A DNA stretch of 22,156 nucleotides, from positions 1-22,156 of the forward strand of contig JANLGA010000026.1 of the NCBI GenBank assembly GCA_024653225.1. Reading direction: 5' to 3'. Positions 14,498 to 21,511 of this stretch are shown here, piece by piece; the stretch's first letter is position 1; each line of letters begins with the position of its first letter. The notes beneath the pieces are model-generated. The model was not told where the DNA came from. It made no database searches and saw only the letters and a program-made list of their open reading frames with translations. The translations under genes and the position numbers were made by a program. Source of the stretch: Bacillota bacterium. GTDB lineage: Bacteria; Bacillota; Sulfobacillia; JABLXB01.

Positions 14498-14588
14498 TCC
14501 GCGACCTCCCCTCCGCGACTTCGCCGCTCTGAACCTCCCACATTCGACGAACGCGGACGGTTCCCCTCGGCGCGGTCTCACCGGGCAC

Positions 14589-15839
14589 TCAACCGAGCAG
14601 GGACGCGATCTTCATGAGCAGCCACGTAAGGGGATTCGCCCCGTCGCATATGCTCGAGATCAGCGTCGCGCCCTCGGGCAACGTGAACTGCGCCTCGATG
14701 GCGGCCTGCGTGTGAAGCGCGGCGACGTTGGTCGCGATCAGGAGGCCGACCCCTATCACGACCGCACCGATGACCACCGACCTGAACACGTTACCTCGGA
14801 CGATGGGCGCGACCATGGCCACCATGAACGGGATGGTGGCGAGGTCGCCGAAGGGCAACACTCTGTTACCGGGGATCACGGCCGCAAGCACGATCGTTAT
14901 GGGCACGAGGATTATGGCGGTGGCTATTGCGGCGGGGTGGCCCACCGCGATGGCGGAGTCGAGGCCTATGTAAAACGACCGGCCCCCAAAACGCTTCTGC
15001 ATGAATTCCCTGGCGGCCTCCGATACGGGGATCAGCCCTTCCATGAGCACCTTCACCATGCGCGGCATCAGGAACATGACGGCCGCCATTGATATGGACA
15101 GGTTGAGCGCCCGCTTAACGTCGTAGCCCGCAAGCACGCCGAGTATGAGGCCCAGTATCACGCCCAGCACGGTCGGGTCTCCCACGATCCCGTAGCGCTC
15201 CTGGATGGACTCCGGGTCTATGGAGATCTTGTTGATGCAGGGTATCCTGTCTATCACCCTATCCAGCGGCAACGCGATCGGGACGTAGGCGGCCGAGAAG
15301 CCGTGCGGCAGCGAAATGCCCGGTATCCCGTAAAAATCCTGTATCATGGGGGCCGTCCAGTCTCCCAACTTCAGCACGATGGCCGCGTTCGCGGCCGCAG
15401 CGAGCACGCCGAGCCACAGTCTGCCGGTGGCCGCCGTGACCAGCGCGCCGGTGAAAGCGAAGTGCCAGAAGTTCCAGATGTCCACGTTCACCGTCCGGGT
15501 CGCCCGTCCGAGCAGCATGGCAATGTTGACGGCCAGGCCCAGGGGGATGATCAGCGCCCCCGCCCTGGAGGCGAACGCTATGGCGGCCGCCGCGGGCCAG
15601 CCCACGTCAACAACTGTGAGCTCTATGCCGAGCCGCTTCACCATGGCCTGGGCGGCCGGACCTAGGTTGCCCACGAGGACGCCCAACACCAGGCCGATCC
15701 CGACGAACCCGATACCTATGACCACGCCGGAACGAAACGCCTTCCCCGGCTTCTGTCCGAGCGCGACCCCGAGAACGAAGATGATGATGGGGAGCATCAC
15801 GGTCGCCCCGAGGTCGAGCAAATACTTGAATACCCCCAC
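14589..15839 (-). CDS. PTS transporter subunit IIC, galactitol type (GatC)
   Basis: Membrane permease subunit of a phosphotransferase system, 416 residues, full length for GatC, with many hydrophobic helices. Family features include the opening FKYLLDLGATVMLPIIIFVL and the segments IGFVGIGLVLGVLVGNLGPA, VDVGWPAAAAIAFASRAGAL, NFWHFAFTGALV and the C-terminal CDGANPLTWLL. It would import a polyol or sugar and phosphorylate it with IIB. The GTG start has GGGAGG about 9 bases upstream. It lies 60 bp after the IIB gene. Related GatC-like proteins handle galactitol, tagatose, arabitol or other pentitols, so the substrate is open. No sugar-metabolism gene stands next to it. Confidence 0.92.
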   Translation of the reverse strand: MGVFKYLLDLGATVMLPIIIFVLGVALGQKPGKAFRSGVVIGIGFVGIGLVLGVLVGNLGPAAQAMVKRLGIELTVVDVGWPAAAAIAFASRAGALIIPLGLAVNIAMLLGRATRTVNVDIWNFWHFAFTGALVTAATGRLWLGVLAAAANAAIVLKLGDWTAPMIQDFYGIPGISLPHGFSAAYVPIALPLDRVIDRIPCINKISIDPESIQERYGIVGDPTVLGVILGLILGVLAGYDVKRALNLSISMAAVMFLMPRMVKVLMEGLIPVSEAAREFMQKRFGGRSFYIGLDSAIAVGHPAAIATAIILVPITIVLAAVIPGNRVLPFGDLATIPFMVAMVAPIVRGNVFRSVVIGAVVIGVGLLIATNVAALHTQAAIEAQFTLPEGATLISSICDGANPLTWLLMKIASLLG

Positions 15840-15899
15840 GAGAATCGCCTCCCTACGAAGTGTTTTCGAGCCGGTCCCCGCGGCGAGGCCGTGGTGCCG

Positions 15900-16193
15900 T
15901 CACGGCTTCTTGAGCTCGTTGGCAATCCGTTCCGACACCTGGTCCTCCCCGATCCCCGTGAGGTAGGCGAGGCCGTTCACCACCGGGACGGAAATCTTCT
16001 GCGGCAGGGGCGTCGTGGTCACGATCAGGTCCACGCCCTGCGCCGCGTATGACGGTATTTCTATCGCCTTGCACTGGATGATGTTCGCCACGATGCCGTT
16101 CTTCCGGCACACCTCGGACACCTTTTCGGCCACGACGGTGGAGGTGGCGATTCCAGTCCCGCAGGCGACCAGGATCTGCTTCTCCGCAGGCAA
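15900..16193 (-). CDS. PTS transporter subunit IIB, galactitol type (GatB)
   Basis: Soluble phosphocarrier of 97 residues that passes phosphate from IIA to the sugar bound by IIC. The P-loop-like active site is VACGTGIATSTV with the phosphorylated cysteine C11. The length is normal for GatB. The start is a TTG with a GGGGGGTG ribosome site upstream. It is the first gene of a two-gene unit with gatC; no IIA (gatA) is found before, between or after them, so phosphate must come from a IIA encoded elsewhere. About 460 bp of non-coding DNA separate it from the divergent azlC. Confidence 0.93.
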   Translation of the reverse strand: MPAEKQILVACGTGIATSTVVAEKVSEVCRKNGIVANIIQCKAIEIPSYAAQGVDLIVTTTPLPQKISVPVVNGLAYLTGIGEDQVSERIANELKKP

Positions 16194-16243
16194 AAGGATT
16201 CACCCCCCTTCTCCCGAGAGGAATCGCCTACGGCCCGCCCGGG

Positions 16244-16274
16244 GTCGGCCCCGCCCGGCGAAGCGGGGGCCGAC
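16244..16274. other. GC-rich stem-loop in the gatB leader region
   Basis: GTCGGCCCCGC (16244-16254) pairs with GCGGGGGCCGAC (16263-16274) with one bulged base, around an 8-base loop. It lies about 50 bases upstream of the gatB start and would be in its leader RNA if transcription starts further upstream. No T-run follows on either strand. Confidence 0.5.
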
Positions 16275-16381
16275 ACTCCGCGGGGTGCCCGACCGGGCGC
16301 GCCTTCCAGCCCCCGAGAACCCGGTGGACGACGGGGGTGGAGCCCCGCGATGCGGCGACAATGGGTGGGTATCGTTCACGG

Positions 16382-16433
16382 GCGACGACCTGGAGCGATG
16401 ATCTGTGGCGATGATCCGGAGCGATGATCGCGA
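16382..16433. repeat. Four tandem 13-bp repeats
   Basis: The units are GCGACGACCTGGA, GCGATGATCTGTG, GCGATGATCCGGA and GCGATGATCGCGA, in perfect 13-bp register. Three share the nine-base core GCGATGATC. They lie in non-coding DNA between gatB and azlC, about 190 bp upstream of gatB and 160 bp upstream of the azlC promoter. They look like an iteron-type array of protein-binding sites or a simple tandem duplication. Confidence 0.8.
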
Positions 16434-16592
16434 GCGGTAGGGACCGAAGTCGGCGTGTGGTGCGTATTCGCGCGCGGCTGGAAGTACGTGCCGGGCCCCT
16501 GATGGTTTCGCCACGGCCACGGACCGGACCTTCCGCCGCGGGCGTCAAATCCCGGCGTTTTCGCCCGCGGGCGGCATTCGATTGATTGGCGG

Positions 16593-16620
16593 TTGACTGC
16601 CGGCGCGGTCCGCGTACACT
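16593..16620 (+). promoter_or_regulatory. Sigma-A-type promoter of azlCD
   Basis: TTGACT (16593-16598) and TACACT (16615-16620) are separated by 16 bp. The predicted start near 16627 gives a short leader of about 33 bases before azlC. Confidence 0.65.
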
Positions 16621-16659
16621 TGTACTTGGGCGACGCGCACGGCCGGGGGAGGAATGACC

Positions 16660-17427
16660 ATGACCGGAAACGGGGACGGGGGAAGCGTCCGCGGCTTCGG
16701 AGCGGACCTCGGCCTCGGATTCCTGCGGGCAATTCCCGTGGCCGCGAGCATATTCGGGTACGGCCTGGTGTTCGGCGTGCTGGCGGGGCGGGCCGGGCTC
16801 GGGTACTGGGAGATCGCGGCGATGTCGGCCTTCGTCTTCGCCGGCTCCGCGCAGTTCGCCGCGGTGAACATGATCGCGTCGGGCGCGGCGGCCGGCCAGA
16901 TCGTTGTGACCACGCTGCTCCTCAACTTGCGGCACCTGCTGATGGGGGCGTCCCTGGGCTCCCACCTGCGCTCGGTGGAACCCTGGAAGCTCGCCGTCCT
17001 GGGGCATTTCATGAACGACGAATCCTACGCCGTGACCATAGACCACTTCCAGCGCCACGGGGGGAGCGTCCCCTATTTCCTGGGAGCGGGACTGGCGACC
17101 TTCGTCGGCTGGTTCGGGAGTTCCGTTACGGCGGCCGCGGTCGGCAACGTGCTGGGGGACGCGCGGAGATTCGGCCTGGACTTCGCCTTTCTCGGGACCT
17201 TCATAGGGCTGCTCGTGTTGAACCTCAAGAGCAGGGAGGCCTGTGTCGCGTTCGCGGCCGCCGCGGGAGTCGCCCTGGCGGCGTGCCGCATCATGCCGGG
17301 CAACTGGCACGTCGTGCTGGCGGCGGCCGCCGCCGCCATTACGGGATCGGTGGTGGAAATGCGTGCGACCGGAGATACTCGGGCTCATAGCGGGCATGGC
17401 GGTCGTAACCTACCTGACGAGGGTTAG
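16660..17427 (+). CDS. azlC: AzlC-family branched-chain amino acid exporter, large subunit
   Basis: Membrane protein of 255 residues that with AzlD forms an exporter of branched-chain amino acids or their analogues. Family blocks are GFLRAIPVAASIFGYGLVFG, the FAGSAQFAAV motif and LLLNLRHLLMGASL, followed by GHFMNDESYAV. About seven hydrophobic segments are visible. The ATG at 16660 is 7 bases after GGAGGA; an ATG at 16654 directly abuts that site. The last 65 bp overlap azlD, so the hydrophilic tail (ATGDTRAHSGHGGRNLPDEG) is encoded by the start of the next gene. It has its own promoter. The Lrp-like regulator AzlB found in Bacillus is not nearby. Confidence 0.92.
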   Translation: MTGNGDGGSVRGFGADLGLGFLRAIPVAASIFGYGLVFGVLAGRAGLGYWEIAAMSAFVFAGSAQFAAVNMIASGAAAGQIVVTTLLLNLRHLLMGASLGSHLRSVEPWKLAVLGHFMNDESYAVTIDHFQRHGGSVPYFLGAGLATFVGWFGSSVTAAAVGNVLGDARRFGLDFAFLGTFIGLLVLNLKSREACVAFAAAAGVALAACRIMPGNWHVVLAAAAAAITGSVVEMRATGDTRAHSGHGGRNLPDEG

Positions 17428-17683
17428 CTTCCTCCTGCTCGCGGGGCGCGTCTCCCTCCCCCGGGCGGTGGAGACCGGCCTCAAGTACATCCCAGTGGGG
17501 ATCATCACGGGCCTCGTCGTCCCCGCGCTTCTCGTCGTTGACGGCAGAGTGAACGTCTCCATGTCCAACCCGTACCTACCGGCGGGGATCGTATCCGCGC
17601 TCCTGGCGGCCAGGTTCAAGAACGTGCTGCTCGCCATGTGCGGAGGCGTCGCAGTCGTCGTCCTCCTCAGGCTCTCGGGCTGA
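17363..17683 (+). CDS. azlD: AzlD-family branched-chain amino acid exporter, small subunit
   Basis: Membrane protein of 106 residues, normal for AzlD, with about four hydrophobic segments. It shows the family blocks GMAVVTYLTRVSFLLL, LPRAVETGLKYIPVGIITGLVVPALL and PYLPAGIVSALLAARFKNVLLAMCGGVAVVVLLR. The GTG start gives MRPEILGLIAGM, a normal AzlD opening, and lies within the end of azlC (65-bp overlap), a common arrangement that points to coupled translation. No clear terminator follows, and about 157 bp separate it from the next gene, so read-through into the ECF operon cannot be excluded. Confidence 0.9.
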   Translation: MRPEILGLIAGMAVVTYLTRVSFLLLAGRVSLPRAVETGLKYIPVGIITGLVVPALLVVDGRVNVSMSNPYLPAGIVSALLAARFKNVLLAMCGGVAVVVLLRLSG

Positions 17684-17840
17684 CCCCGTGATTTGCCCCG
17701 ACTCCCCGACATAGTCTTATCTTGAGCCGTCGCCCGGCAGGAATCCGGCTGAATTATGCGAACAGTCTTACCGGGGTTCGCTTGTGTCGCTTCCGGATGA
17801 CGTGCGGCGGACGACCCTTACCGGGGAGGAGGTGAGAGCG

Positions 17841-18050
17841 GTGAAACAGAACTGGAAGTCGCTCGCGCCCGTCGCGGTCCTCATACTACTCGCCCTCTTC
17901 ATACGCATCTTCGTCCAGAAAGGCGCGAAGCCGTTGCGAGACGTCCACCCGTGGGACTACATCCTGATGGTCGCAACGATACTCGTGGCCGGCTGGTACC
18001 TGTACAGGCTGTACCACGGTACTTCTTCCCGAGCTGTCCAGTCCAAGTAG
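17841..18050 (+). CDS. Small two-helix membrane protein heading the ECF operon
   Basis: Unrecognised protein of 69 residues. The GTG is chosen because GGAGGAGGT lies 8 bases before it; a GTG at 17784 would add 19 polar residues without a good ribosome site. There are two membrane helices: LAPVAVLILLALFIRIFV (about 8-25) and YILMVATILVAGWYLYRLY (about 40-58). The loop between them carries VQKGAKPLRDVHPWDY, and a polar tail follows. It ends 18 bp before the double-ATPase gene, so it is probably made with the transporter. It might be an accessory subunit like CbiN or NikN, which are also small two-helix proteins, but no sequence similarity to them is evident. Confidence 0.75.
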   Translation: MKQNWKSLAPVAVLILLALFIRIFVQKGAKPLRDVHPWDYILMVATILVAGWYLYRLYHGTSSRAVQSK

Positions 18051-18068
18051 CAGACCGGAGGGGTATGT

Positions 18069-19808
18069 TTGAACGTACCCGCAGTCGCGTTTGAGAAGTT
18101 CGGCTTCACTTACACGGACCGGGAGAGGCCGGCGCTGGCGGACATCGCCATGTCCGTGAACGAAGGGGAATCCGTACTGATAACCGGGCCCGCCGGGGCC
18201 GGCAAGACGACCCTGTGTTCCGCCCTGAACGGGCTCGTCCCCCACTTCTTCACGGGCAGGATAAGGGGACGCGTGCTGGTGAAGGGGATCGACACGAAGC
18301 GCAGCAACATCGCGCGCCTGTCGCACATCGTAGGGATGCTCTTCCAAGACCCCTCCGACCAGCTCGTCTCCCCCACCGTCGAGGACGACGTCGCGTTCGG
18401 GCCCGAGAACTACGGGGTCCCGAGGGAAGAGATCCAGCGCCGGGTGACGGAAAGCCTCGCCCTCGTCAGGCTCGCCGGGTACGAGAAGCGGGTGCCGTAC
18501 ACCCTGTCGGGCGGCGAGCAGCAGGCGTGCGCCCTCGCCGGCGTGATCGCGATGAGGCCCGACATACTGGTACTCGACGAGCCCACGTCCAACCTCGACC
18601 CGCTTGGAAGCTCCCAGGTCTTGGAAATCGTGTCCCGCATGGCCAGACGGCACGGAAGGACGCTCCTGGTCGTGGAGCACAGGCTCGAGGAATTCGTGCC
18701 GCTCTGCGACAGGCTCGTGGTGATGGAGGACGGCCGCCTGGCGCTCGAGGGCGCGGTGGATGATCTGTTCTCGGAGGAGAACGCGCGCGCGATGGAGGCC
18801 AAGGGCGTCCGCCTCCCGCAGGTCACGCTGCTGGCCCTGAGGTTGCGGGAGCGCGGCCTGTGGCCGCAGGGGAAGAGGCTCCCGGCCACCGTCGAAGAAG
18901 CCGCGCGGGGGCTGGCGCCACACCTCCGCAAAGGCGGCTCCCCCGGTCCCGGCGCGGGTGGGTGCGGCGGGCGCGGCGGGAAGCCGGTGATCGAGGTGCA
19001 GGGCCTGTGGCACGTCTATCCGAACGGCACACCTGCCCTGCGGGGGATAGACCTGGCGATAGCGGAGAACGAGTTCGTAGCCATCGTGGGCCAGAACGGC
19101 TCCGGCAAGACCACCCTCGTCAAGCACTTCAACGGGCTGTTGCGGCCGACCAAGGGCCGGGTGGTCGTCGGGGGAATGGACGCGGGGAAGGAGAGCATCG
19201 CGAGGCTGTCGCGGAAGGTCGGCTACTGCTTCCAGAACCCGGACCATCAGATGTGTTGCCGCACGGTGCGCGAGGAGCTCCTGTTCGGCCCCGGCAACCT
19301 CAAGATGGACGAATCGTCCGCGCTGGATCGCATGGCCGAGATCGCCGCGGGCATGAAGTTGGAGCAGTATCTGGACAGGGGGCCGTTCCAGCTCAGCAAG
19401 GGGGAACGCCAGAAACTCGCGGTGGCGGCGATCCTCATGATGGGTCCGGACGTGATCGTGATAGACGAGCCCACGACGGGCCAGGACTACCGCATGGGCC
19501 GCGAGATGATGGACCTTGCGGTGCGACTGCACCGGGAGGGCAAGACCGTCGTGGTGATCACCCACGACATGGGCATCGTCGCGGAGTACGTGGACAGGGT
19601 GATCGTGCTGCGCGACGGCGAGTTGCTGCTGGACGGCACGCCCCGGGAGGTATTCGCGAAGCCGGACGTGATCTCCACGACCTCGCTCGAGCCGCCCCAG
19701 GTGGCGAGGCTGGTGCGGGCGCTGGCTGATTTCGGGCTGCGCGGGGACGTGCTCACCGTCGGTGAGATGGTCGAGGAAGTCTCGGCGAGATGGGCGGGGG
19801 GTGCCTAG
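18069..19808 (+). CDS. Fused double ECF transporter ATPase (EcfA-EcfA')
   Basis: Two complete ECF-type ATPase domains in one chain of 579 residues, so one polypeptide can supply both halves of the motor. Domain 1 has Walker A GPAGAGKTT (40-48), signature LSGGE (146-150), Walker B LVLDEP (to 172) and H204. A Gly/Pro-rich linker covers about 285-305. Domain 2 has Walker A GQNGSGKTT (341-349), a changed signature LSKGE (442-446), Walker B VIVIDEP (to 468) and H499. Both Q-loops carry the ECF pattern (FQDPSDQLV and FQNPDHQMC). The TTG start has GGAGG 7 bases upstream. The ecfT gene follows after 3 bp. Fused CbiO-like proteins such as YkoD are known; the altered second signature may mean uneven ATP sites. 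Confidence 0.94.
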   Translation: MNVPAVAFEKFGFTYTDRERPALADIAMSVNEGESVLITGPAGAGKTTLCSALNGLVPHFFTGRIRGRVLVKGIDTKRSNIARLSHIVGMLFQDPSDQLVSPTVEDDVAFGPENYGVPREEIQRRVTESLALVRLAGYEKRVPYTLSGGEQQACALAGVIAMRPDILVLDEPTSNLDPLGSSQVLEIVSRMARRHGRTLLVVEHRLEEFVPLCDRLVVMEDGRLALEGAVDDLFSEENARAMEAKGVRLPQVTLLALRLRERGLWPQGKRLPATVEEAARGLAPHLRKGGSPGPGAGGCGGRGGKPVIEVQGLWHVYPNGTPALRGIDLAIAENEFVAIVGQNGSGKTTLVKHFNGLLRPTKGRVVVGGMDAGKESIARLSRKVGYCFQNPDHQMCCRTVREELLFGPGNLKMDESSALDRMAEIAAGMKLEQYLDRGPFQLSKGERQKLAVAAILMMGPDVIVIDEPTTGQDYRMGREMMDLAVRLHREGKTVVVITHDMGIVAEYVDRVIVLRDGELLLDGTPREVFAKPDVISTTSLEPPQVARLVRALADFGLRGDVLTVGEMVEEVSARWAGGA

Positions 19809-19811
19809 CAG

Positions 19812-20666
19812 GTGGTACTCGAGTACATACCCGGCAAAGCCCTGTTCCACAGGCTCGACCCGCGCGTGAAGATGCTGTACTTCGCGACCGTCGTGCTCGT
19901 CGTGGCGTGGTGGTCGGACCCGATATTCCTGAGCGTCGTGTTCGGCGCGATCATCCTCATACTGAAGATGAGCCGCGTGCCCATGGGGCTCGTGACGTCG
20001 TTCCTGCGCGCCCTGGTGCCGGTGATCGTGGCGTACTTCGTATTCAACCTGTTCCTCAAGCCTCACGAGAACCCGCACGTGCTGTTCTACGTGATCCCTC
20101 CCGGCGTCGCCCGATTCACCCTGGGGGTGTCGGTCGAGGCGATCGTATGGTCGCTCGCGGCCGTGCTTCGCTTCCTCTCGATCCTCCTCACGGTGCGCAC
20201 GGTGTTGCTGCTGACCCCGGTGAGGGACGTGGTGCTTTCGCTCGTGCGGATGGGGCTGCCGCCGGAGTTCGGCGTCGCCATGGGCATCGGTTTCGGCTAC
20301 ATACCCGTGCTGATAGACGAGAACCGCAAGATAAAGGAGGCCCTGCAGTCGCGGGCGTGGGAATTCGAGTACCGCAACCCGTTCCGGAGGCTGAAGGCGC
20401 TCATGAGGATGATGGTCCCCACGCTGATGAGCACCATGAGGCGGGCCAACGCCATCGCAGTGGCAATCGAGGCGAAGGGGTTCAGCTACAACGTTCGCGG
20501 CCGGACGTGGCTCAAGGAGCTGAGGTTCTCGCGCGAGGACTACGCGGTGATGGCGGTGTTCGTCGCCGTGATCGTCGGCGCCGCGGTCGTCGGCTCGCCG
20601 ATGATGCGAATCGCCACCTACAAGTTCACCTCAGGGCTCGTGCTGGGCCTCGTCCGGATCCCGTGA
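19812..20666 (+). CDS. ECF transporter transmembrane protein EcfT
   Basis: Membrane scaffold of 284 residues linking the double ATPase to the S component. The N-terminal family block IPGKALFHRLDPRVKMLYF is clear, followed by several membrane helices. The two coupling-helix motifs are QSRAWEFEYRNPFRRLK (from residue 179) and AVAIEAKGFSY (217-226). One helix follows near the C-terminus. The GTG start lies 3 bp after the ATPase stop codon. With a fused ATPase and an S component in the same operon, this looks like a dedicated (group I) ECF transporter rather than a shared module. Confidence 0.94.
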   Translation: MVLEYIPGKALFHRLDPRVKMLYFATVVLVVAWWSDPIFLSVVFGAIILILKMSRVPMGLVTSFLRALVPVIVAYFVFNLFLKPHENPHVLFYVIPPGVARFTLGVSVEAIVWSLAAVLRFLSILLTVRTVLLLTPVRDVVLSLVRMGLPPEFGVAMGIGFGYIPVLIDENRKIKEALQSRAWEFEYRNPFRRLKALMRMMVPTLMSTMRRANAIAVAIEAKGFSYNVRGRTWLKELRFSREDYAVMAVFVAVIVGAAVVGSPMMRIATYKFTSGLVLGLVRIP

Positions 20667-20686
20667 CGCTTGCGGGGGAATGAATC

Positions 20687-21511
20687 GTGTCGCCGTTCAT
20701 ATCGAGGCTGACGTGGGAAGAGAACAGGGAACTCGTGAGGGACGCGCCGGCCGTGCTCGTCCCGGTGGGCTCGACCGAGCAACACGGCCCGCACCTGCCG
20801 GTTGACAACGACGCCTTCTGCGCCGAGGCGCTGGCGCGCCGGATCGCCGAGGAGGCCGGACGGCGGGGCAGGATCGTGGCGGTGTCGCCGCCGGTGGCAT
20901 TCGGGGTTTCCGAGCACCACATGGGGTTCCCCGGGACCATAGCGCTGCGACCGCGCGTATTCGAGGACATGGTGTACGACATAGGGGCGAGCCTGCTGCG
21001 ACACGGCTGGCGCGCAGTGGTCTTCGTGAACGGCCACGGCGGAAACAGCTCGGCGCTCGCGTCAGCCGCGGAGCGGCTCGCGCACAGTTTCCCCGAGGCG
21101 CTCGTCCTGGTCCACGAATGGTGGCAACTCCTGGGGGACAGGCTGCGCGAGATCCTGGAGGACAGCCTCTGCCACGGCTGCGAGGGAGAGACGTCGCTGT
21201 CGCTCGCGCTGGGACAGAGGGTGCTCGGGGATAAGGCTCGGCGCGAAATGCCGCCGCTCGCGAGCAAGTTCTTCGCGGTGAATATGCTGGCCCCGCGACT
21301 CAAGATCGGATTCCCGTTGCCCCCGATGAACCGCCTCACGCGGTCCGGAGTGATAGGCGACCCCACGAAGGCGACGGTTGACAAGGGGGAAGCGATCGTT
21401 CGGGAGGTCGTCTCGCGGACGATCCTCCTGATAGACGAGATCGCCGCCGGCAACCCGCTGGCGGCGGGGGACACTCAACAATCAGCTGGTCAAGGAGGTG
21501 AAAACGAATGA
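20687..21511 (+). CDS. Creatininase-family amidohydrolase
   Basis: Metal-dependent amidohydrolase of 274 residues. The metal-binding pattern is present: E31 and H33 in GSTEQHGPHLPVDNDA, with D40 or D42 as the bridging Asp, H117 in VNGHGGNSSA and E166 in CHGCEGETS. True creatininase has NGHYEN, with a metal-binding Glu after the His; here it is NGHGGN, as in other branches of the family such as ArfB or MftE. So creatinine is not a safe substrate call. It probably hydrolyses an amide, formamide or ring-amide bond in the cytoplasm. The GTG start follows a GGGGGAATG stretch 20 bp after ecfT, and its stop overlaps the S-component start as ATGA. The position suggests it acts on what the transporter imports. 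Confidence 0.9.
   Translation: MSPFISRLTWEENRELVRDAPAVLVPVGSTEQHGPHLPVDNDAFCAEALARRIAEEAGRRGRIVAVSPPVAFGVSEHHMGFPGTIALRPRVFEDMVYDIGASLLRHGWRAVVFVNGHGGNSSALASAAERLAHSFPEALVLVHEWWQLLGDRLREILEDSLCHGCEGETSLSLALGQRVLGDKARREMPPLASKFFAVNMLAPRLKIGFPLPPMNRLTRSGVIGDPTKATVDKGEAIVREVVSRTILLIDEIAAGNPLAAGDTQQSAGQGGENE

Larger units (their letters stand above)
16194..16659. other. Long intergenic region between divergent gatB and azlC
   Basis: I see no convincing gene on either strand in these 466 bp. The region holds an imperfect GC-rich stem-loop near gatB, an array of four 13-bp repeats, and the azlC promoter and ribosome site. No clear promoter for gatB was found on the minus strand. Its size suggests regulation of one or both flanking operons. 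Confidence 0.7.

Noticed and set aside
16333..16349. T-box-like string GGGGGTGGAGCCCCGCG upstream of azlC
   Set aside because: It resembles the T-box antiterminator motif but differs in its core, lies upstream of the azlC promoter rather than in its leader, and shows no specifier stem or paired terminator.
17767..17826. Two copies of CTTACCGGGG exactly 50 bp apart before the ECF operon
   Set aside because: Only ten bases, GC-rich, and the second copy runs into the ribosome site of the small membrane protein; chance is likely.
17886..20078. Very long open frame of 730 codons on the minus strand across the ECF genes
   Set aside because: It lies opposite the clearly real ATPase and ecfT genes, is rich in His, Arg and Pro as expected of an antisense frame in GC-rich DNA, and has no recognisable domain.
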